Of a DNA stretch of 64,000 bases, positions 49,877-59,350 are shown piece by piece (position 1 is the stretch's first letter; every line of letters begins with the position of its first letter). The DNA comes from Meira nashicola (lineage: Eukaryota; Basidiomycota; Exobasidiomycetes; Exobasidiales; Brachybasidiaceae): assembly GCA_001600355.1 (NCBI GenBank), contig BCJU01000001.1, forward strand, positions 4,960,013-5,024,012, given 5' to 3'. The translations under genes were made by a program, and so were the position numbers. Under the pieces are notes generated by a model. The model did not search any database. It saw only the letters and a program-made list of their open reading frames with translations, and was not told the origin of the DNA.

Positions 49877-50374
49877 TCATCGATTATGGCGTGTAGAGTA
49901 ATCTAGAAGGGAAGGTAGGAAAGTCAGTATGTGTACATACACATTCGCACTCCATTCAAATTTTATCTCACCTTTTGGACTCATGACCAAACCTCTTCCT
50001 TTTGATGCTCCTCTATAAACAACTTCGATAATATCAATCATTTCTTGTTTATTTTCGATTGCCCAATTAATTTTATTATTATTTCCCGTTCCTAAATCGA
50101 TCATAATATGTTTATTTCGAAAGAAGAACATTACCGAACATTGATCGTATAATTCGTACATTTTATTAAAATCAGGTACTTGCGTTATATCAACAACATA
50201 AATTACTGCAAAATTTTTTACTCTTTCTGCAATGTTATAAAGCGTTTCATCCATTGCCATACATGTTGAATCATGATCATGTCCGAATCTGATCACTACA
50301 ACACGATCTTCTTCCGATAATATTGCTTGATCTACATGCCATCCGGATTGTAAGTGAACGAGAAAGTAAGACAT
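49877..50374 (-). CDS. DIB1: U5 snRNP protein DIB1 (Dim1/TXNL4A, thioredoxin-like), two exons
   Basis: Rebuilt as complement(join(49877..49902, 49972..50374)), exactly 142 aa, the invariant length of the family. The 69-nt intron (GTGAGA donor, CTAG acceptor) is a multiple of three without a stop, so the raw frame reads through it. Removing it restores the expected end SPKDYSTRHNR. The start is MSYFLVHLQSGWHVDQAILS, followed by the thioredoxin-like fold with VVIRFGHDHDSTCMAMDETL and VMFFFRNKHIMIDLGTGNNN. DIB1 is a U4/U6.U5 tri-snRNP component that leaves just before spliceosome activation. Confidence 0.96.
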   Translation of the reverse strand: MSYFLVHLQSGWHVDQAILSEEDRVVVIRFGHDHDSTCMAMDETLYNIAERVKNFAVIYVVDITQVPDFNKMYELYDQCSVMFFFRNKHIMIDLGTGNNNKINWAIENKQEMIDIIEVVYRGASKGRGLVMSPKGEIKFEWSANVYVHILTFLPSLLDYSTRHNR

Positions 50375-50648
50375 CTTTGTTGATGAATCTCTTTTGATGA
50401 TAGAGAACTGCTGATGATGCAAGTGTTGGACAAGATCGCGAATTTAGTCTGACTTTTAGATTCACTTTTCAGACCGTGCACGCATTTAGGCTGCATGCAA
50501 AAATATTCTACACTGCACACCAACACACGTGAACAAAGGAATGTTAACCTTGTTGGTGATTATGATCGTTTATTATTCTTTCTTTCTTTACAGCATACCA
50601 GAATCATTACAATTCAAGAGCTGATTCTTTAAAAGTCAGTTTTGCAAT

Positions 50649-52145
50649 ATGGCAGACCAGCCTTCGAGAAATACAAACTTTGAACGTGCTGAAAATGGTT
50701 CGAAAAATGCAAACACTTCCCTTTCCACCACATCCTCGAGATCAAGCGAGGAAGGTGGAGAAAGTGCCAAAGGACAGGATAAGATTAGCAGTAATGTATC
50801 GGAAAGTGGAAGTCAGCGATCAGATTTATTATCGCCAACACTTAATCCAGCACAGGCAAATGCTATGAACAGTAGCGTGATTTCAACCTTGGATCTTGGA
50901 GAAGAGCCAGCGTTTCCGACTTCTTCCTCTTTTGGTAATACACTTGAAGGAATGGATGGAAGTGGTGCAAATCAAATAAAGCAAGAAGATGTTGAAAACG
51001 TACCTTCAGACAATTTATCTTCGGAAGAATTAGGTCGTACGTATGATGGTTCAGCATTATCCTCATCTTTAACAAATAGAAGTTCGAACGGATATGCACC
51101 GCTGGCACCTCGCGATGTACTTGCAACTGCACCGGTACAACAACCAACTTCTTCTTTGAGCTCTTCTCAAAGTTTTCTGTCCATACCGAATTCTAACTCA
51201 TTCTCCTCTTCTCAGCGTACATTGGGTCCAGATAACAATTCCTTCAATGAAGGCGATCAGAGTGGATATTCAGCAGCGGGAACAAGTGTAGCTGGAGGTG
51301 CGGCACAATCGGGAGATGATAGTGCTTTAAATGCATTAATGGAAGCACATAGCAAAGAACCATCATCGCCTCATAGACCGAACAAGCGTGATGCCAGCTT
51401 TGGTTTGGATCCTGATGTAGACACTCAACATTCACTTGAAGGGCAACCTTTTAGGCCACATCTTCTTTCTTCTCCTCTCCGACCTTCCACTTCGAGTTCA
51501 GGTCAGCACCGACATCATGATACTCATAATCATCACCATCATTCGCACGGAAAGGATAAAAGCGTATACGATAAACCAGAAGAACAAGAATTCAGCCATA
51601 CATCTGCAGCCACGGGCGCACCTCATACTATGGAAACTGGAATGGAAAATGTTCAAACTGTGCCAACAGTTTCGGCAACAGGTATGCCCCGCTTCTTGCC
51701 CAGAAGAACATCAAGGTCACCCTCTAATGATTCTTTGAACGAGAAGAGAAAGTCTTTGCGCAATCGTAGATCTTCTTCTGTTTCTTCATCACAAGTTTCC
51801 GCACCTGAAGAAATGCAACCCCAATATGCACCTTCCGGTTCTTTGACAATTGCCTTATTTACTCCCGGTCTAACGTGGAGAAGAAGGTCATATCTCTTGC
51901 TGGCAAGTATGGTGATCAATATAGGCTTACCGTTCATCAACGGAATTGCGTTAGGTTTTGGTGAAATTTTGGCTCGCGGCTTGATTGCTCCTTGGATAGG
52001 TTTAGCACCTGCTGCTCTTAATATAAATGCTCCCGCTGCTCAAAGGCCTGGCGTGTCTACAACATCGGGTGTAGGATTACGACATGCTGGAATTGCATCT
52101 GCTAATGCACCTCCTGCTGACAAGGGCAGAAATGACGCAAGATGA
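50649..52145 (+). CDS. MIM1: MIM1/TOM13-like mitochondrial outer membrane biogenesis protein
   Basis: 498 residues from ATG. The first ~390 residues are low-complexity, rich in Ser, Asn and Gln with a His-rich patch (HRHHDTHNHHHHSHGKDK). The conserved part is at the C-terminus: SLTIALFTPGLTWRRRSYLL, then the single membrane segment VINIGLPFINGIALGFGEIL. The LPFINGxxLGFGE stretch is the hallmark of MIM1/TOM13, which inserts alpha-helical proteins into the mitochondrial outer membrane. Yeast MIM1 has only ~113 residues, so the cytosolic extension is unusual. It shares a divergent promoter with DIB1 containing CACGTG at 50526. Confidence 0.85.
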   Translation: MADQPSRNTNFERAENGSKNANTSLSTTSSRSSEEGGESAKGQDKISSNVSESGSQRSDLLSPTLNPAQANAMNSSVISTLDLGEEPAFPTSSSFGNTLEGMDGSGANQIKQEDVENVPSDNLSSEELGRTYDGSALSSSLTNRSSNGYAPLAPRDVLATAPVQQPTSSLSSSQSFLSIPNSNSFSSSQRTLGPDNNSFNEGDQSGYSAAGTSVAGGAAQSGDDSALNALMEAHSKEPSSPHRPNKRDASFGLDPDVDTQHSLEGQPFRPHLLSSPLRPSTSSSGQHRHHDTHNHHHHSHGKDKSVYDKPEEQEFSHTSAATGAPHTMETGMENVQTVPTVSATGMPRFLPRRTSRSPSNDSLNEKRKSLRNRRSSSVSSSQVSAPEEMQPQYAPSGSLTIALFTPGLTWRRRSYLLLASMVINIGLPFINGIALGFGEILARGLIAPWIGLAPAALNINAPAAQRPGVSTTSGVGLRHAGIASANAPPADKGRNDAR

Positions 52146-52331
52146 AAGGTGATTTTGTCCTTTCCTATAATATAGATATTTTATCATTATAAATTTTCAT
52201 CACTCTTATTTTGCGAAAGTTACAACAAAACCGATAAATTAAGCAAGTATGATTATAGCCTACAATTTTTTGAAAAAGGAAGAGATGGGAATAAGAAAAA
52301 ACAAGAATGCTTCATTTGTCATTTTGAAATC

Positions 52332-54905
52332 CTACTTATTATTCTTCTTTCCTTTTGAGCCAGACTTTTTTCCAGAAGTGGGTGCTTGAGGGGTGGTTGT
52401 CTTTGGTTCTTCTACAGCTTTGGCTGAAGTTGGGGCAGCAGGAGCGGTGGTAGCAGCTTTTGTTTCAGTAGGAGCAGGGACTGAAACAAAGGAAGATTCC
52501 GGTTGGGCGGGAGCTTGTGCTTCGACTTTGGGAGCGACGGGAGCAGGAACAGGTGCGGGAACAGGAGCAGGTTTAGATTGTGCTTGAGATGATTGTTCTT
52601 GTTTAGTTTGTAAAGGACGAATTTCTCTAACAGGACTACTAGATCGACTTCTTGCTTTTTGTTCTTGTTGTGCTTGTTTTAATTGAGCTAAACGTTCTTG
52701 CCATTTAGGTACACTTAGTAGTTTTTGTTCTAATGCTTGTTTTTCTTCTTGTAATGCTAAACGTTTTTCAGCATCTAATTCTGTAAAAACGTAACCACCT
52801 TGACCGTCAAATTGCAAAACTAATTGATGGTAACGCCATAAACTTGGTCTATGAGAAACGGTCAACATAGAAATACCTAATTCGGTTGCATAATCGTACA
52901 TAATCTTTTCGACTTCCAATGTGACCGCACTTGTACATTCATCCAAAATTGCATATCTTGGAACGTGATAAAATAAACGTGACATTGCAATCCTTTGTTT
53001 ATCTCCTCCGCTTAATGCATCACGCCATTCACGTTGAACGTCCCAACCGCCTTCACGTTCAACGATATGATCGATTTGTAATTTACGTAAAATTTCCATC
53101 AAATCCTCATCTGTTTTACCTTTTGCTCTCATTTCACTAACTGTGTGAGGGTAAATGATTTGATCACGAAGGGTGCCTAAAGATGTATAAGGTCTTTGTG
53201 GAAGATAAAAGAACTCGCTCGTTGGAGGTTTACGGACAACACCTCCATAAACAGGCCATAAGCCACCTAAGATACGGAACATTGATGATTTTCCACATCC
53301 ATTTGGACCTACGATAAGTAAATGTTGACCCTGTGTTAGCTTGAATGACATTGCACGAACTAAAACATCACCATTTGGACTGACGATTGGAACATTTTCG
53401 AATTCAACATCTTTTGATTCTTCTACAATACCACGAGTAGATAAAACTGCTTGATTTTCTTCCGTTCCAGCTGCACTGACGAGCTTCTTTTGGTACTTTC
53501 CTGCTTTGACTTCTTCCATTGTATCTAAAATTTCAGTTACACGGGCTGTGTAACCTGCCAATTCTGCTAATTCTTTATAAGAATACATCACTCGACCGAA
53601 AGCATCACTTGAGGATAATAGTAAACGTCTATTCGTCACAAATGCTTCTGTACGTGATCCCATATCTCCCACTTTTACACCTGGAATTTTGAAGAATACA
53701 GGTAAAGCGCAAATCACGAGACCCAAGCTACCCCATAACCATTTAATAATACCTTCTTCCACCATTCCATGTGCGATCCTAATTCGATAAACTCGATTAA
53801 CATGTTTGATCAAGCTAAAGTAAGCACGTTCTATACCTTTCTTTTCTAATTGTTGACCACGATAAAGTGCAACTTCTTCACTATTTTCGATTAAACGTGA
53901 ATGTGCCCATCTATATTCACCTTCTAATCTTTGTGCTTCGGCAGCATATTGTCCGAAAGGAGGAGTTGCTTTTCGTAACAAGACAGCCGAACCTTGAACG
54001 AGTAAATTGATAAAGATTAAACCTTCAGCACCAACGTTATTTGAAAGTTGATAATTGTATAACATCGTATCAAGAATAGGTTTTGAAATATTACTATAAC
54101 ATTCTGCTAAAGAAGTTGCGAATCTTGAAATATCAACAGCGATCAATTGATCAGCATTGTGAATTCGATCGTCCAAATTTCCCAGAGTGTAATATGTTGC
54201 ATCGGTAAGGTACATATCATGAACGCGCATAGTTAAACGTGAACGATATGCTAATGCGATCTTTGATTGTAAGAAATCGATTAAAGAATTTGTGTATGTA
54301 GCAGGAATTGCAATCGTCATCCACCAAGCAATTCCTTTTAAGAAATCACGAGTACGACCACGAACAAATGCACTTACAATCCTTCCGTCTAATTCTGCAA
54401 CATAAAGACTGATAAACGTACGTAAGACCAAAAAGATTGAATGAGTGATGAGTAAAATTGATTCTTTTGATCGTGCACCTGGAATGACAATCTTGAGTAA
54501 TCTACGTAACCTTTGAAAAAAGATTGCATCAACTTCAACACGAGGACCTCTTCCTTTACGACCTTTACGACCGCGTTTTCCACTCGTTTCTTCTTCAACT
54601 TCTTGAGTTGGTGTTGTGGTTTTTGTTACACTCTTTTCTTCTTTTGCGATCTGTTTACCATCCACATTTGCATTTTCTTCAATTCCTTTTCTTGTAATTT
54701 CTCCAATTTGTTTTGGTTGCTTTTTCTTTTTTGGATTAAAACCACGATATAAATTTAGCATAATAAATGAGAAATATCCAACTTGTAAAATCTTTTGAAT
54801 TACAGCATAATTTCTTCTATATCCCATCGCTAATAAGATCAATCGATTCAACAAAGATGATTTTGCATCATCCCATGCATCGACTAACCTACTTTGAACA
54901 GCCAT
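52332..54905 (-). CDS. Peroxisomal ABC half-transporter (ABCD/PXA family)
   Basis: 857 residues from the ATG at 54905; the frame begins at a TTG at 54920. ABCD half-transporters pair to move long-chain acyl-CoA into peroxisomes. A hydrophobic N-terminus and a Lys-rich linker precede the ABC_membrane_2 domain, which contains the family EAA-like loop [20 protein letters not shown]. The nucleotide-binding domain has Walker [10 protein letters not shown] (~532), the signature LSGGDKQR (~630), Walker [10 protein letters not shown] (~646) and the H-loop SHRPS. After the NBD comes an unusual ~140-residue Ala/Pro/Gln-rich tail with [11 protein letters not shown] repeats and a lysine-rich end. Whether it is PXA1 or PXA2 cannot be decided by eye. 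Confidence 0.92.
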   Translation of the reverse strand: MAVQSRLVDAWDDAKSSLLNRLILLAMGYRRNYAVIQKILQVGYFSFIMLNLYRGFNPKKKKQPKQIGEITRKGIEENANVDGKQIAKEEKSVTKTTTPTQEVEEETSGKRGRKGRKGRGPRVEVDAIFFQRLRRLLKIVIPGARSKESILLITHSIFLVLRTFISLYVAELDGRIVSAFVRGRTRDFLKGIAWWMTIAIPATYTNSLIDFLQSKIALAYRSRLTMRVHDMYLTDATYYTLGNLDDRIHNADQLIAVDISRFATSLAECYSNISKPILDTMLYNYQLSNNVGAEGLIFINLLVQGSAVLLRKATPPFGQYAAEAQRLEGEYRWAHSRLIENSEEVALYRGQQLEKKGIERAYFSLIKHVNRVYRIRIAHGMVEEGIIKWLWGSLGLVICALPVFFKIPGVKVGDMGSRTEAFVTNRRLLLSSSDAFGRVMYSYKELAELAGYTARVTEILDTMEEVKAGKYQKKLVSAAGTEENQAVLSTRGIVEESKDVEFENVPIVSPNGDVLVRAMSFKLTQGQHLLIVGPNGCGKSSMFRILGGLWPVYGGVVRKPPTSEFFYLPQRPYTSLGTLRDQIIYPHTVSEMRAKGKTDEDLMEILRKLQIDHIVEREGGWDVQREWRDALSGGDKQRIAMSRLFYHVPRYAILDECTSAVTLEVEKIMYDYATELGISMLTVSHRPSLWRYHQLVLQFDGQGGYVFTELDAEKRLALQEEKQALEQKLLSVPKWQERLAQLKQAQQEQKARSRSSSPVREIRPLQTKQEQSSQAQSKPAPVPAPVPAPVAPKVEAQAPAQPESSFVSVPAPTETKAATTAPAAPTSAKAVEEPKTTTPQAPTSGKKSGSKGKKNNK

Positions 54906-55510
54906 CTTGTCCTCGTCCAATATTGGTAATTATAAGCCCGCCAGCAGGTATCTACTTTTTCTGCCTTTTCACTTTCAATCAACAAGAACAACTTTCCATC
55001 AAGTCTTCATGAGCTGTGTGAAATTTCGAGTTTTAGTTGAAGAATGTGTGATGGTAAAGTTAACGAAAAAAGGCGCATTTTCTTATGATAGGCACCGGTC
55101 TTTACGGTTGTATGAGCCGCTTCGAGTGGCTTAGCGCGTTTTTGAGGCATCTTGACAGTCAATATTCGTTTCACACGTATGCCCGAATGCGCCTGAACAC
55201 ATGCAAAACAAACCCTTTTGGCAGCAAAATGACAAGACACGCGCAGCGCAACACAAGCATCGGCTATTTGAGGATTATGGCTAATCGGGCACATATTTTT
55301 GAAGGATGTGTATAATACCTGTGTCATATGAAAAAGTATGCATCACTTCAGTCTTTAATAATGATTAATCGTTATTTTTTTGGCAACATATACCGTCAAA
55401 ATTCTATTAGTAATTTTAGAAACGATATGCATCTACTTTTTAGGAAAAATCTAGGAGTGCGCGAAAGAATAATCAAAGTCGCAGCGATTTACTGGAAAAT
55501 CGATTGGATG

Positions 55511-55528
55511 CGATCGCGATCGCGATCG
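55511..55528. repeat. (CGATCG)x3 palindromic repeat
   Basis: Three uninterrupted CGATCG hexamers, together a perfect palindrome, in AT-rich surroundings. The role is unknown. Confidence 0.8.
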
Positions 55529-55576
55529 AAATTCATTAAATCGCTGGGATATTCATATTGTATAATCTATTAATAT

Positions 55577-55602
55577 ACGCGTTTAGACGCGTCTTAACGC
55601 GT
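55577..55602 (+). promoter_or_regulatory. Three ACGCGT (MCB) boxes at exact 10-bp spacing
   Basis: ACGCGT at 55577, 55587 and 55597, so all three lie on about the same face of the DNA helix. They sit 131 bp before the ATG of the small frame at 55733. MBF-type control at G1/S is inferred. Confidence 0.65.
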
Positions 55603-55732
55603 TTCCTTTTAAAAAGTATGACTTATGAATAATAAAACCTATTTTTACATATCCATCACATAGATCAATACTATATCGATCTTCACTTTTAACATACAAC
55701 AGCATTCGATCGTATATCAAATAGATCGAAAT

Positions 55733-55936
55733 ATGGCGAGCCAGTCGCAATCAATGATATCGACGCAGGAGTATTCCGAACAAATCTATAGGTATAATAC
55801 CTCATCTTTCGATTTGGAACCTCAAACTTTATATCCCTTTACAAAAGAGGAATATGAGGAATTCTTAAAGCATATTCAACTTCATTATAAAAAGAGAAAC
55901 ATAAGGAATCCTCTCAAGCGCTGGCCTATACTGTAA
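55733..55936 (+). CDS. Small hypothetical protein downstream of MCB trio
   Basis: 67 residues from a true ATG. The N-terminal part is Ser/Gln-rich (MASQSQSMISTQEYSEQIYR). The C-terminal half, YPFTKEEYEEFLKHIQLHYK, looks like an amphipathic helix ending in a basic segment. I recognise no family. Support comes from the triple ACGCGT cluster upstream and the well-formed start; against it is its size. If real, the promoter suggests a cell-cycle role such as a small regulator of replication or a checkpoint target. Confidence 0.45.
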   Translation: MASQSQSMISTQEYSEQIYRYNTSSFDLEPQTLYPFTKEEYEEFLKHIQLHYKKRNIRNPLKRWPIL

Positions 55937-56274
55937 AGCTATAAGGTGGGAATGTAAGTATTCACGTCATACCCCTTCGAGAAGGGAGATCGAGAAGAAA
56001 ATCGAGAATAAAATCAGGAAAATAAATCGGAAAGGAAACGAGCGAAAGTATACTGGATGTAAATCGTCGCTAACAGTACACTTTCGCACTAATTCGACTG
56101 CTGCCTACTGCGATATCAACTTGCAAAATAGACATAATCATGCCGATTATTCCTTAAAACCCTGACCCGGGCTTCTCAAAAAGAGATTATGATCAGCGTT
56201 CTCTGTTACATAAGCAGGTAATGATATCCTATTTGTACAGCATTTTTCAAGTAAAATTGTTACAGCAAATGAAA
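55937..56274. other. Intergenic region with long-arm stem-loop
   Basis: GCGAAAGTATACT (56042-56054) and AGTACACTTTCGC (56075-56087) form a 13-bp inverted repeat with one mismatch and a 20-nt loop. A GTAAGT at 55954 is not needed by any recognised gene. Nothing else stands out. Confidence 0.5.
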
Positions 56275-57561
56275 TCAAGTAACATCTTCGAATTCAAGTT
56301 CTTCTTCATCCTCATCTTCTTCTTCAATTTTTGCCTTTTTAGGTGTTGGATCTAATGTTGCAAGGCTATCTTCCCTAGATCTCTTTCCGTTCGGACCTGA
56401 AAATGAAGGCGTTTGTGCAGTTGAAGGTCCACTAGGTGTAGCAGAATCATCCTCTATCACATCTTCATACTCTATTTCTTCATCTTCATCTTCACCTTCT
56501 TGTGCCATTGATGCATATCGTGCCAAATAATCCTCGTGTTCCTGATTAGTTGCCGTTGTTTCTGCAGTACCGTTGGAATTTTGTGTATTATTCGTGGTAG
56601 AATCTTGCCTTCTATTTGTAATTTTAGGTGCATTTGGATCTTGTGTCGTTTCCCACCAAGATGGTAATGCGTTTTCTTGTAATTGTCTTTCTGCTTCTCT
56701 CTCTCTTTGTTCTCTTCTTGCCGCCTCTAATGCAGGATCGTTTGAAACCATATCGATTTCCACTGATGCAGCACGACGAGCTCCACCTTGCGCTTCTTGA
56801 ACATCACGTAAAGTTGCATTAGGATCTGTACGTTGACGTGCTCGTAATTTCCATTCGTCCGATGTACCTGTCTTCCTAATCTCGGTTTCTACATCGAAGC
56901 TGGGCAAGGTCAAAGAATCAATTTTACGTAAACGATCCAAAATAGGTCCACATTGTTCGTTAAACCTTTTCAATCGATCTTTACTCCTCTTTACATCTTC
57001 AGCATCTTCGTTATCTACCAATTCACTGCCACAGCCTGGCGTATTGCAAATGAATGTCATCATTGTGATTGGATCAAGAAGTGCTGCGACATCTAGTGTA
57101 TTGTATGATTTACCACACCTTGGACACATGTATCCTTTATTATCAAGCTCATTCCTTAAGACTGAATCGATTTGCGATCTCATCTTCATCATCCTCCATT
57201 TAGTAACATCTAGGAACACTTTTCGATCAAGGTAAAAATAATTCCTAATCGCCGTTCTTGTAAATGAAGATGTTGCAGTTGCCGTTTCACGTGTCTCTCC
57301 TCTTTTGAAGATTCCAATCAATCGATCGCGAACGAGTTGATTACAAACTTGTAAAAGATCTTTTGTGTGAACACCTAAAGATTGCGCCAAAATATCAGCA
57401 GGCATGACTGAATATTTAGATAAAATATCAATTGTAATCACATGTTGATCGCTATAGAATTGACGTGTAACCATTTGACAAACTGTTCGTACCAATCGTA
57501 AATCTTCTTCGGTGGCAGTAGGCCTCTCTTGTTCGGACCTAGATCCTGATTGAGAAGCCAT
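56275..57561 (-). CDS. TFA1: Transcription factor IIE alpha subunit
   Basis: 428 residues from the ATG at 57561; the frame begins at a TTG at 57609. TFIIE-alpha joins the RNA polymerase II preinitiation complex and recruits TFIIH. The N-terminal winged-helix domain (~20-125) includes YSVMPADILAQSLGVHTKDL and the YFYLDRKVFLDVTKWRMMKM helix. A zinc ribbon follows, with cysteines in YMCPRCGKSY and FICNTPGCGSE, then the KRFNEQCGPILDRLRKID helix. The rest is polar, ending in very acidic blocks (GEDEDEEIEYEDVIEDD, EEEDEDEEELEFEDV) typical of the TFIIH-binding tail. Length and order fit the family (yeast Tfa1, 482 aa). Confidence 0.95.
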   Translation of the reverse strand: MASQSGSRSEQERPTATEEDLRLVRTVCQMVTRQFYSDQHVITIDILSKYSVMPADILAQSLGVHTKDLLQVCNQLVRDRLIGIFKRGETRETATATSSFTRTAIRNYFYLDRKVFLDVTKWRMMKMRSQIDSVLRNELDNKGYMCPRCGKSYNTLDVAALLDPITMMTFICNTPGCGSELVDNEDAEDVKRSKDRLKRFNEQCGPILDRLRKIDSLTLPSFDVETEIRKTGTSDEWKLRARQRTDPNATLRDVQEAQGGARRAASVEIDMVSNDPALEAARREQREREAERQLQENALPSWWETTQDPNAPKITNRRQDSTTNNTQNSNGTAETTATNQEHEDYLARYASMAQEGEDEDEEIEYEDVIEDDSATPSGPSTAQTPSFSGPNGKRSREDSLATLDPTPKKAKIEEEDEDEEELEFEDVT

Positions 57562-57762
57562 TGTTATTGGGTGACCAGAAGGTGGTGGTAATCTGTTAAA
57601 CTGTCGCAAGACTTCTACTCAGCAAAAAAAAGCTTCGAATGTTGTTTCTCAGTCCGTGCGCGACGCATGTATAGACTAACAAGCAAGCACTTGAATGCAT
57701 GCACGGCACTCAATCTTTAAATCACACGACCATCACGTTCTTATTTGAGATAGGCATGTATA

Positions 57763-59322
57763 ATGTTCTCGTGGTGGTCAGGGCCGCAATATAGAAGTTC
57801 AACGGGAGAAGGGTCTAGATCTGGACGCAATGGAACAGCAAATCAATCAAATTCAGGAAGGAAAGTGAAGATGCAAGAAGTACAAGTTGAAATCATTGGT
57901 GGTTGCAGGTCAGGACCAATGATTCTACAAACCGGTCGAATTACAGAACGTCGAGGATTTGATCCAGTAATAGGTCCGCCAAAGCTGCCTAGGGAATTGA
58001 TCACTCAAATCATACAAACAGCTTGTGACATGATCATTGAAGAGCAAAAGATTATCGGCATAGATCCTGGAATTGCTCTCTTACGTTTAGCAAGAATAGA
58101 TAGATTTTCACATTCTTTTGTCCTGTCGCAATTCATCCTTCCATCTTTGCGTTTACATGGAACACAACAAGTCCATGCTTTTGCTAGAGATTTAGCACGC
58201 AACACGATGAACATTCGTAGATTGGCTTCAAAAATCAAAAGATTATTTATTTTACGTCCAAAATCAAAGGAGAAAAGGGATCACTCAGTCTTCGGAGACG
58301 TAGAGGAGACGACAAGATTTGAGAAAGCAACATTAGCACCGCTAAGATCAGTCTTGAAGTATTGTACTGGGCTCCAATACTTAGCTCTTGAAATGACCGC
58401 TCGTGTATTGGATTTGCGGTGGCCTGACGATATGGACAAAGCAGGCTTGGTGGAAGTCAGTCATTCCTTGAAGGAGCTAAACACAATGTTGAGCTTGTAT
58501 GGCGGTGATTTGAACGAACGTTTGTGGGATATCACCTACGGTGCTCCCGCAATGAATAGATCTCGATGGGCAAACCTTACTCACTTGCAATTACATGGAC
58601 CACGATTTCGAATGACTTCGTTAACTGCTTTGGCACTTTGTGATCTCCCGCAATTGTCACATTTGGCTCTTATTATGCCTTGGATAGTACATGCGACAAT
58701 GAATGTTGACGGAATAAGTGCAGACATTTTATCACGTCATTCTACAGCGATCGAAAGAACGACCGATATCGCAGGAAGGCAAAGTGTCCTGCAGCTCTTG
58801 GTAAGCGGACTTGGACATAGGTTGGAAGAACTTGTGTTGGTCTGTCATGATCTAGAAGGATATGTTGGCAACATCACTAACCTCGGTCCATGGTTCCGGG
58901 CCTTGCAGTGGTATGAGTACACCAACACGACAGAAGATTCTGCTGGGCATTCCCTTTCAGATCATGAAGATATCTCTTCGAAACTTCAATTGACCCTCGT
59001 CACGGCATCAGTCGATGATGAACCTAATCGACAAGATCAAACACATCCTAATTTGATCAGTAAATGGATGGTTGAACGAGCTCAAGAACAGCGACATTGG
59101 ACATTTCATGATGGTGAAAAGGATATTTTTAAGCAAAAAGCGATATCCCTTTCAGTAGAGAACTGGAAAATCCCGCAAGTCCAGCAGCAGGGCACTTCAA
59201 ATGCATTACCTGATTCTCACCATCTTCTTCCAGACAATGTTTCAGCTCGCAATCCTATCGACAGTCCAATTGTATCCTATCATCCCAACCATCTCATAAA
59301 CAGCATAGACGATCTAGATTGA
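57763..59322 (+). CDS. Hypothetical protein, F-box/leucine-rich-like architecture
   Basis: 519 residues from ATG, divergent from TFA1 with 201 bp between starts. The family is not recognised. After a polar N-terminus, residues ~75-100 (PPKLPRELITQIIQTACDMI) resemble the start of an F-box. The middle has leucine-rich strands at intervals (LKYCTGLQYLALEM, LTHLQLHGPRF, LPQLSHLALIMPW, RLEELVLVCHDLEG), the pattern of fungal F-box/LRR-like proteins. The last ~130 residues are polar. If this reading is right, it would be a substrate adaptor of an SCF ubiquitin ligase, but that is inference from pattern only. Confidence 0.7.
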   Translation: MFSWWSGPQYRSSTGEGSRSGRNGTANQSNSGRKVKMQEVQVEIIGGCRSGPMILQTGRITERRGFDPVIGPPKLPRELITQIIQTACDMIIEEQKIIGIDPGIALLRLARIDRFSHSFVLSQFILPSLRLHGTQQVHAFARDLARNTMNIRRLASKIKRLFILRPKSKEKRDHSVFGDVEETTRFEKATLAPLRSVLKYCTGLQYLALEMTARVLDLRWPDDMDKAGLVEVSHSLKELNTMLSLYGGDLNERLWDITYGAPAMNRSRWANLTHLQLHGPRFRMTSLTALALCDLPQLSHLALIMPWIVHATMNVDGISADILSRHSTAIERTTDIAGRQSVLQLLVSGLGHRLEELVLVCHDLEGYVGNITNLGPWFRALQWYEYTNTTEDSAGHSLSDHEDISSKLQLTLVTASVDDEPNRQDQTHPNLISKWMVERAQEQRHWTFHDGEKDIFKQKAISLSVENWKIPQVQQQGTSNALPDSHHLLPDNVSARNPIDSPIVSYHPNHLINSIDDLD

Positions 59323-59350
59323 TAAAGCTTCTTATTTATACAATGTATTT

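Larger units (their letters stand above)
54906..55732. other. Intergenic region with GATCGC palindrome and MCB trio
   Basis: No gene is supported. Notable sequence: (CGATCG)x3 at 55511-55528, a perfect 18-bp palindrome, and three ACGCGT boxes at 55577-55602. Confidence 0.5.

Noticed and set aside
55328..55573. 81-codon frame before the MCB trio
   Set aside because: It overlaps the palindromic repeat, which yields an artificial SRSRS run, and the MCB boxes lie after it.
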